Shown piece after piece: positions 7,569 to 12,086 of a stretch of 12,086 nt of DNA (its first letter is position 1; every line of letters starts with the position of its first letter). Position numbers and translations under genes: made by a program. Under the pieces are notes generated by a model. That model was not told where the DNA came from and did no database searches. It was given only the letters and a program-made list of their open reading frames with translations. The stretch spans positions 1 through 12,086 of the forward strand of contig SKUI01000058.1 in NCBI GenBank assembly GCA_007122185.1. The letters are read 5' to 3'. Source of the stretch: Rhodothermia bacterium (lineage in GTDB: Bacteria; Bacteroidota; Rhodothermia; Balneolales; Natronogracilivirgulaceae).

Positions 7569-7576
7569 TATATTTG
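7569..7576 (+). promoter_or_regulatory. Candidate -7 promoter box (TAnnTTTG type)
   Basis: TATATTTG, 29 bp before the prenyl synthase ATG, matches the TAnnTTTG consensus known for the main sigma factor of Bacteroidota. The expected upstream TTG at about -33 is not clearly present, so the site is only partly supported. It would give the prenyl synthase gene a transcript independent of fni. Confidence 0.3.
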
Positions 7577-7604
7577 CTCCCCGAAACCCTCACCCTGAAC
7601 CTGC

Positions 7605-8600
7605 ATGATTTTGCAAGACCTCCGAAAACAGCTGGACGCTATTCTTGAATCCGCCTTTGGTTCGCTGCCCGTCCCGAAAAAGCCGGCTTCCCTCTACGAT
7701 CCGGTACGTTATGTGATGGGCATGGGAGGGAAGCGGCTGCGCCCGCGCCTCTTGTTGCTCACGACAGGTCTCTGTGGGGGAAAACCCGAAGAGGCTATTC
7801 CAGCCGCACGGGCTGTCGAGATGCTGCACAACTTCACACTGCTGCATGATGATATCATGGACAATGCGGGGACAAGGCGCGGCATGGCAACGGTGCATGA
7901 AAAATGGGATGACGCCACGGCGATTCTCTCAGGTGATGTCCTTTTTGTACTGGCTTTGCAACAGCTTACTGAGCAGGGAGCACATGCAGGTCTTTCAGAT
8001 GCTGCCAACACCCGGCTAATGCAGCGTTTTCTGGAGGCCATTCGTATTGTCTGTGACGGGCAGGCCATGGACATGGATTTTGAGCGGCGCGATGAGGTTG
8101 CCCTGCCCGAGTATCTTGAAATGATCGGTGCCAAAACAGCCGCCTTGCTCCGCTGCTCCATGGAAATGGGGGCACTGACTGCGGGCGCTGATGAAGATGT
8201 CGTCGCTGATTGCGGTGAGATAGGCGAGCATGCCGGTCTCGCATTCCAGATACAGGATGATCTGCTCGATGCTGTCGGCGATACCTCGAAATTTGGCAAA
8301 AAAGTAGGTGGCGATATCGTCGAAGGAAAAAAAACATGGCTGACGATACGGGCACTGGAGCGAGCCGACGATACGGACCGCCTGTTGCTCAGACAGATCC
8401 TTGGCAGTGGCACTGCCAGTGAATCCGACGTACTCAGGGTCATACGTATCTACCATGATCTGGGAGTCATAGACGATGCCGTGCGGGCAATAAGAGGGCA
8501 TTATGACAATGCGGCGCAAAAACTGGCTCAGTTCAAAGAATCTGCGTACCGTGAGGAAATAAAATTGCTTCTCAACAAGTTAAAGGTACGAGATAATTGA
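7605..8600 (+). CDS. Trans-isoprenyl diphosphate synthase (probable short-chain, GGPP-type)
   Basis: This enzyme condenses isopentenyl diphosphate head-to-tail with allylic diphosphates. The protein has 331 residues and is all alpha-helical. It shows GGKRLRP (41-47), the first Asp-rich motif DDIMD (82-86) followed by the arginine pair R91-R92, and the second Asp-rich motif DDLLD (218-222) after FQIQ. The residue five before the first motif is F77. An aromatic here, with no insertion in the motif, is the archaeal type I GGPP synthase arrangement that stops growth near C20. Long-chain quinone-tail enzymes such as IspB and HepT carry Ala at this place. I therefore expect GGPP or FPP rather than a C35-C40 product, for carotenoids or as primer for another synthase. 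Product length is inferred. Confidence 0.93.
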   Translation: MILQDLRKQLDAILESAFGSLPVPKKPASLYDPVRYVMGMGGKRLRPRLLLLTTGLCGGKPEEAIPAARAVEMLHNFTLLHDDIMDNAGTRRGMATVHEKWDDATAILSGDVLFVLALQQLTEQGAHAGLSDAANTRLMQRFLEAIRIVCDGQAMDMDFERRDEVALPEYLEMIGAKTAALLRCSMEMGALTAGADEDVVADCGEIGEHAGLAFQIQDDLLDAVGDTSKFGKKVGGDIVEGKKTWLTIRALERADDTDRLLLRQILGSGTASESDVLRVIRIYHDLGVIDDAVRAIRGHYDNAAQKLAQFKESAYREEIKLLLNKLKVRDN

Positions 8601-8630
8601 GGGTACATTAAAAGTGTAACACACATCCAT

Positions 8631-9452
8631 ATGCTTAAAACAAATAAAAGTATTGCAGTTCTATTGCTTCTGATATTGCTGGCGTCCGGCTGCCGGTCCA
8701 GCCGGGACATCCGTCCGGGCGACACTATTGAAGTGGCCTTTGAAAAGGCCATGAGTCAATATGAGCGGGAGCGCTATTCCCATGCTGTCCGAGCCTTTGA
8801 GACGATTCTCTCCATGGGCAGAGGTACGGAATTTGCCGCGGATGCGCAGTTCTACCTGGCCATGAGCCATTTCCACAACCGTTCCTATCTCTCGGCTGCA
8901 AGTGAGTTCCGGCGGTTTGCAAGAAATTACAGCCGTGACGAGCGGAGAAAGGATGCCGAGTTTATGGAAGCCTATTCGCACTACAGGCTCAGTCCGCGAT
9001 TCAATCTGGACCAGACCGAAACCTACAATGCCCTCGATCGGTTTCAGCTTTTTGTAACACGCCACCCCGGCACAGAACGGGCCCGGGAAGCAGAGGCATA
9101 CATGGATGAACTGCGGGACAAACTGGCCAAAAAGAAGTTCAATGCCGCTGAGATGTATATGCGTGTCCGTGAATATCGATCTGCTGCCATCTACTACGGG
9201 TTAACGGTTGAGCGGTATCCGGGTAGCTCCTGGGCAGAGAAAGGGCTGGTCAACCAGATATTGGCATACGTATACTACGCGGAAAACAGTGTCGCGGACC
9301 GGCAACAGGAGCGTTTTGAGAAAGCGGTTGAAAGTTATCAGCAGTACCTTCAGATTTTCCCAAGGGGCGAAAACAGGGATCTGGCGGAACAGTATCATGA
9401 CAGGGCACTCGATGGCCTGGCCAGGGTTTCCACGGTCACTGCAGAACGTTAG
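8631..9452 (+). CDS. bamD: Outer membrane protein assembly factor BamD (lipoprotein)
   Basis: BamD is the essential lipoprotein partner of BamA in the beta-barrel assembly machine, anchored to the inner leaflet of the outer membrane. The protein has 273 residues. A hydrophobic signal peptide ends in the lipobox LASGC, so C21 should be acylated and become the mature N-terminus. Residues about 33-265 are TPR-like helical repeats, with the BamD-typical phrases AFEKAMSQYERERYSHAVRAFE, FRRFARNYSR, DQTETYNALDRFQLFVTRHPG and YRSAAIYYGLTVERYPGSSWAE. The gene lies 30 bp after the prenyl synthase and 3 bp before nadD, so it is likely cotranscribed with them. Its presence implies a diderm organism with an outer membrane. 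The ATG at 8631 gives a well-formed signal peptide, which supports this start. Confidence 0.93.
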   Translation: MLKTNKSIAVLLLLILLASGCRSSRDIRPGDTIEVAFEKAMSQYERERYSHAVRAFETILSMGRGTEFAADAQFYLAMSHFHNRSYLSAASEFRRFARNYSRDERRKDAEFMEAYSHYRLSPRFNLDQTETYNALDRFQLFVTRHPGTERAREAEAYMDELRDKLAKKKFNAAEMYMRVREYRSAAIYYGLTVERYPGSSWAEKGLVNQILAYVYYAENSVADRQQERFEKAVESYQQYLQIFPRGENRDLAEQYHDRALDGLARVSTVTAER

Positions 9453-9455
9453 GAG

Positions 9456-10055
9456 ATGGGCACCGGACTCTTTTTAGGAAGTTTTAATCCGGTTCATCGC
9501 GGTCACGAAAAAATAGTTTCCTCTTTTCTGAACAGCGAATTGATTGATGATTTGTGGATCATCCTCACACCCTCGCCGCCCCACAAGCTTATCAGGGATC
9601 TGGCATCCTTCACCGACCGCTGGAATATGCTTGAGCTGGTATTTGAAAACAGAGATGCCGTGCATTTGTCTGATATCGAGCAGCGCATTCCTTCCCCTCA
9701 CTATACGGTTCGCACCCTTGCCTATCTGAAGAGCAGCTATCCGGACAAGTCATTTTATCTTTGCATAGGTGGTGACACATTACAGACACTTTCCTCGTGG
9801 TATGACTATGAAAAGATTGCTCACAAAGCTGAATTGCTGGTTGCGGAGCGTCCGGGGGTTCCTCTGACCCGTCCATCAGAACTGGAGTCTTTCACCGTGC
9901 ACTATTGTGAGCATGAGGCTATTGCCGTCTCTTCGACGGATATCCGGGAAAAACTGGCGGATGGAAAAACGCCGGGGCTGGATGAGCTGCACCCGGCAGT
10001 ATTGGAATACATCCGTTCGGAGGGCTTGTACGGATCAGCCGGCTTTGGGCCTTAA
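9456..10055 (+). CDS. nadD: Nicotinate-nucleotide adenylyltransferase NadD
   Basis: NadD transfers AMP from ATP to nicotinate mononucleotide to make deamido-NAD, a late step of NAD synthesis in the cytoplasm. The protein has 199 residues, normal for the family. The Rossmann-type nucleotidyltransferase signature is at the very start: GSFNPVH followed by the HxGH catalytic motif (H14-R15-G16-H17). The second nucleotide-binding signature, SSTDIR, is at 159-164. The SPPHK block (ATP/pyridine side) and CIGGDTLQTLSSW block are also typical of NadD. The start lies 3 nt after the bamD stop. AGGAG abuts the ATG with no spacing and is therefore unlikely to serve as a ribosome binding site. The gene converges with tadA; a terminator-like hairpin follows. 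Confidence 0.95.
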   Translation: MGTGLFLGSFNPVHRGHEKIVSSFLNSELIDDLWIILTPSPPHKLIRDLASFTDRWNMLELVFENRDAVHLSDIEQRIPSPHYTVRTLAYLKSSYPDKSFYLCIGGDTLQTLSSWYDYEKIAHKAELLVAERPGVPLTRPSELESFTVHYCEHEAIAVSSTDIREKLADGKTPGLDELHPAVLEYIRSEGLYGSAGFGP

Positions 10056-10105
10056 GTGAGCCCCGGGCGGTTTTATGTGGCTGTAACGCCAGGTTGCCGG
10101 GCCTT

Positions 10106-10128
10106 TCCGTGATCATGGATTTTTTTTT
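10106..10128 (+). terminator. Weak intrinsic terminator-like hairpin after nadD
   Basis: A 5-bp stem with a gatc loop (10106-10110 with 10115-10119, one G-U pair) is followed directly by nine T (10120-10128). This is the layout of an intrinsic terminator for the + strand nadD transcript, although the stem is short. It overlaps the last codons of tadA on the other strand, where the T-run encodes the C-terminal lysines. A second, bulged hairpin lies upstream (about 10065-10089, ggcg/cgcc core) without a T-run. Confidence 0.35.
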
Positions 10129-10607
10129 GTACGAAGTCCTTCGAAAAACCGACGCATCAGCGATTCGCATTCCTGTTCCATGACCCCCTGAATCACTTCA
10201 ATGCGGTGGTTCAACGCTGAGTGCTGGACGATATTGAAAATGCTTCCACAGGCTCCGGCCTTTTCATCCTGGGCCCCAAAAATGAGACGTCCAATTTTAG
10301 CCCATACCAGGGCACCGGCGCACATCGGGCAGGGTTCCAGCGTTACATATAAGGTACAATCAGGCAGATATTTTTCGCCCAGATGGTGAAAGGCTGCGGA
10401 CAGGGCGATCATTTCCGCGTGAGCGGTGGCGTCCGAGAGCAGTTCCACCTGGTTGTGCCCCCGGCCAATAATCCGGTTATTATGGACAATGACAGCACCA
10501 ACCGGCACTTCACCGGCTTCAAATGCTTTCTCAGCTTCAAGACAGGCTTGCAGCATGAACCGGAAATCCACGTTTTCAGAAAAGATATCTGGTGAGGAAG
10601 TAGTCAT
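10113..10607 (-). CDS. tadA: tRNA adenosine(34) deaminase TadA
   Basis: TadA deaminates A34 to inosine in the anticodon of tRNA-Arg(ACG), allowing wobble decoding. The protein has 164 residues. The zinc cytidine/deoxycytidylate deaminase fold is shown by the HAE motif (H63, catalytic E65) and PCPMC (zinc ligands C93 and C96). The continuation CAGALVWAKIGRLIFGAQDEKAG and the C-terminal block with LNHRIEV and GVMEQEC distinguish TadA from guanine or cytosine deaminases. N52 in GHNQVE matches the conserved substrate-contact asparagine. The residue before the T-A-H-A-E core is Ala rather than the more common Pro. It is the only - strand gene, convergent with nadD and divergent from apt. About 12 N-terminal residues lie before the conserved start, so a slightly later start is possible. 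Confidence 0.95.
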   Translation of the reverse strand: MTTSSPDIFSENVDFRFMLQACLEAEKAFEAGEVPVGAVIVHNNRIIGRGHNQVELLSDATAHAEMIALSAAFHHLGEKYLPDCTLYVTLEPCPMCAGALVWAKIGRLIFGAQDEKAGACGSIFNIVQHSALNHRIEVIQGVMEQECESLMRRFFEGLRTKKNP

Positions 10608-10727
10608 AACGGCGATTGCTAATGTATCTAGTTGCAGGTTCTTTATTGTAAAACATCCCAGCCGGACATATTTTTATAATTCTTCAATATTGTTATAATA
10701 GCACTTTGTTTTGAAGAGTTAACGCGT
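10608..10727. promoter_or_regulatory. Divergent tadA-apt spacer, AT-rich, probable promoter region
   Basis: This 120-bp spacer must hold promoters for both tadA (leftward) and apt (rightward), because the genes diverge. Reading rightward there are two TATAAT hexamers, at 10675-10680 and 10694-10699. The second lies 28 bp before the apt ATG, but its -35 position (10671-10676) is a poor match to TTGACA. Reading leftward, TACAAT occurs as the complement of 10645-10650, 37 bp before the tadA ATG, again without a clear -35. A small palindrome, caatattg, sits at 10685-10692. Individual sites are weak; the promoter role rests mainly on gene orientation and base composition. Confidence 0.4.
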
Positions 10728-11276
10728 ATGAATACAACAATGCATGTTGAAAAAGATATTGAACTGATCAGAAAGTTGATCAGGGATATTCCTGATTTTC
10801 CGAAAAAGGGGATTATCTTCAAGGATATCACGCCTGTATTGCAGGATCCTGAAGCTTTGATTATGACCTCCCGCCTTTTACTGGCGCCCTTTGCAGGTCA
10901 GCAGGTAGATCTCATTGCAGGCATTGAATCCAGGGGCTTTATCTTCGGGACCCGTATGGCGACGGATATGAATGCGGGTTTTATTCCTGTCCGCAAGCCG
11001 AACAAGCTCCCGGCAGACAAGATATCCGTGGAATATGAACTGGAATATGGTACCGACAGACTGGAAATGCATTCGGATGCCATCAGAAAAGGGGACCGTG
11101 TGATCATTCATGATGACCTCATGGCCACAGGCGGCTCTGCACGAGCTGCTTCGGAGCTGATTCGTTCGCTGGGTGGTGTGGTAATCGGTTATTCCTTTGT
11201 TCTGGAGTTGACTTTTCTAAATGGAAAGGAGAAGCTTGAGCAGGGAATTCCCGTTCATTCCTTGTTGAAAATCTGA
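10728..11276 (+). CDS. apt: Adenine phosphoribosyltransferase
   Basis: Apt converts adenine and PRPP to AMP in purine salvage, in the cytoplasm. The protein has 182 residues, normal for the family. It opens with the family block RDIPDFPKKGIIFKDITP (19-36). The ESRGFIFG loop (67-74) and the RKPNKLPAD flexible-loop region (89-97) are typical of Apt. The PRPP-binding motif VIIHDDLMATGGSA is at 125-138. Most family members read VDDLLATGGT; the His in place of Val before the two aspartates is a minor variant. An in-frame ATG at 10740 (M5) is an alternative start. The gene is apparently monocistronic: a divergent promoter spacer lies upstream and a 222-bp AT-rich stretch downstream. No convincing terminator is visible after its stop. 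Confidence 0.96.
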   Translation: MNTTMHVEKDIELIRKLIRDIPDFPKKGIIFKDITPVLQDPEALIMTSRLLLAPFAGQQVDLIAGIESRGFIFGTRMATDMNAGFIPVRKPNKLPADKISVEYELEYGTDRLEMHSDAIRKGDRVIIHDDLMATGGSARAASELIRSLGGVVIGYSFVLELTFLNGKEKLEQGIPVHSLLKI

Positions 11277-11498
11277 CAAAAAATAGAAGAACAACACCTT
11301 GATAGTTATGGCAAAACTGATGATAATCTTGTCAAACGCATCATAATAATTGAATTGGTTATTTTATTGCGTTGTTTTTTTTGATATTTTGATCAATAAT
11401 GTTCATGCTTACAATTATTTAGCACAGGTTTACAACGATTTTACAGAAATAACATCAGTACAACGTAACAAGATCAATTAAAATTAACGCTTAAAAAA
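11277..11498 (+). promoter_or_regulatory. AT-rich 222-bp leader before the lipoprotein gene
   Basis: This stretch is markedly richer in A and T than its surroundings. It contains a run of eight T (11375-11382), a weak 5-bp hairpin ttgat/atcaa (11381-11396), a TATTTTG close to a TAnnTTTG box but one base short (11385-11391), and an A-run directly before the next ATG. A 5-bp tgatg/catca pair near 11320-11345 is too weak to call a terminator for apt. I see no coding frame and no recognisable riboswitch. It probably holds the apt transcript end and the promoter and 5' leader of the lipoprotein gene, though no exact site can be fixed. Confidence 0.35.
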
Positions 11499-11963
11499 AT
11501 GGTCTCAATGAAACATCTCAGATTACTGGGGAATATCTCAGCAGCAATGTTGCTTGTTTTTGCAGTTGCCTGCGGCCCCTCGCTAACACTAACCGATGTG
11601 GACTACGCTCAGCCTATGGAGTCCGTAGCATCACCTGATCAGAACGGCAATGTGCAGGACGTCCGTTTGGGTATCTCGTTCAATGTTACTGATCTCAACA
11701 TCATGGAGCGTGGTGAAGGCTCATCTCTTCCCGAGGAAGTGCGCTTTATACGTAGCAGGGACGGATACTACTTTGTTACTGCTCCTGGGTACAGAAATGT
11801 ATATGTCTTTGAAGTAGAGGAACGTGCCCTGGACCTGAAAACAGTTATCCGCGTTTCGGGAGCAGGTCTGGCAAACCCGGCTTTCAATCAGCGTTCTCCT
11901 TACATCCAGCTTCTGGATGGAGATGTTGAGTATCGTCTGACCAAAGACGGCCTTGCAAACTAA
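11499..11963 (+). CDS. Putative lipoprotein of unknown family
   Basis: I do not recognise this protein, which has 154 residues. The N-terminus has a charged segment (KHLR), a hydrophobic stretch rich in Ala, Leu and Val, and a lipobox-like AVAC, so C25 is probably lipidated after signal peptidase II cleavage. A start at M4 (11508) would give an equally good signal peptide of 21 residues before the Cys. The mature part is acidic and lacks further cysteines. It starts GPSLTLTDVDYAQP and appears beta-rich, with alternating strands such as GISFNVTDLNI, VRFIRSRDGYYFVTAPGYRNVYVFEVEERAL and LKTVIRVSGAGL. This would fit a small beta-sandwich or barrel exposed at the periplasmic or outer-membrane surface. 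Location is inferred from the signal; no function can be given. A secreted protein follows 31 bp downstream, possibly in the same transcript. Confidence 0.75.
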   Translation: MVSMKHLRLLGNISAAMLLVFAVACGPSLTLTDVDYAQPMESVASPDQNGNVQDVRLGISFNVTDLNIMERGEGSSLPEEVRFIRSRDGYYFVTAPGYRNVYVFEVEERALDLKTVIRVSGAGLANPAFNQRSPYIQLLDGDVEYRLTKDGLAN

Positions 11964-11994
11964 ACCGAAATTTTAAGCTACAAGTATAAAGAAC

Positions 11995-12086
11995 ATGGAA
12001 AAGCTAACTATTAGAACTGTACTGGCAACCCTCCTCGTACTCGCTTTGGGATTTACCGGTCAGGTGCAGGCACAATTTCAGTCTGA
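11995..12086 (+). CDS. Secreted protein, N-terminal fragment (cut by window edge)
   Basis: Only the first 30 codons are in the window. They encode a Sec signal peptide: short basic start MEKLTIR, a hydrophobic core of about 13 residues (TVLATLLVLALGF), and a polar end with a probable signal peptidase I site after VQA, leaving a mature N-terminus starting QFQS. There is no lipobox cysteine. The product is therefore periplasmic, outer-membrane or secreted. Identity cannot be judged from this fragment. The short gap from the preceding lipoprotein gene suggests they are cotranscribed, and the two may act together at the cell envelope. No Shine-Dalgarno sequence is visible before the ATG. Confidence 0.6.
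   Translation, partial: MEKLTIRTVLATLLVLALGFTGQVQAQFQS

Noticed and set aside
7709..8443. 244-codon - strand frame across the prenyl synthase
   Set aside because: Very rich in Ser, Arg, Pro and Ala, typical of an antisense shadow; the + strand gene has both Asp-rich motifs.
1..12086. CRISPR array, insertion sequence, tRNA, rRNA, toxin-antitoxin or phage-defence genes
   Set aside because: No regularly spaced repeats, transposase, structural RNA or defence motif was seen; the genes are housekeeping families in ordinary order.

Overview
This window looks like an ordinary housekeeping stretch of a bacterial chromosome, probably from the Balneolota/Rhodothermota side of the FCB (Bacteroidota-like) group. 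The taxon is inferred from remembered family resemblance, not from a search. The reasons are a DUF2480 protein attached to a suf cluster, the BamD and prenyl synthase types, an almost complete lack of Shine-Dalgarno sequences before starts, and a TAnnTTTG-like promoter box. Coding DNA is moderately GC-rich, while the right end has an AT-rich leader. All genes run on the + strand except tadA. I see no mobile element, CRISPR array, tRNA or rRNA.

Positions 1-6403 hold an iron-sulfur cluster assembly (SUF) operon: the C-terminal half of sufB, then sufC, sufD, sufS, sufU, an Nfu-type carrier, an A-type (HesB/IscA/SufA) carrier and a DUF2480 protein. SufS takes sulfur from cysteine, SufU relays it, SufBCD builds the cluster, and Nfu and the A-type protein are likely delivery factors. 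sufC-sufD-sufS are joined by 1-nt stop/start overlaps. The sufB-sufC gap is unusually long and full of inverted repeats.

Positions 6527-8600 hold two isoprenoid genes: type 2 isopentenyl-diphosphate isomerase (fni) and a trans-prenyltransferase whose residue before the first Asp-rich motif predicts a short-chain (about C20) product. A TATATTTG box lies between them.

Positions 8631-10055 carry bamD (outer-membrane assembly lipoprotein) and nadD (NAD synthesis). These converge on tadA (tRNA A34 deaminase, - strand), with a terminator-like hairpin and T-run at the junction. tadA and apt (adenine salvage) diverge from a 120-bp AT-rich spacer.

After apt comes a 222-bp AT-rich leader, then an unrecognised lipoprotein of about 154 residues, and then the first 30 codons of a secreted protein cut by the window edge.

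The least explained items are the DUF2480 protein (an internal repeat with a cysteine in each half), the structured sufB-sufC spacer, and the unrecognised lipoprotein with its leader. I found no clear new multi-gene system.
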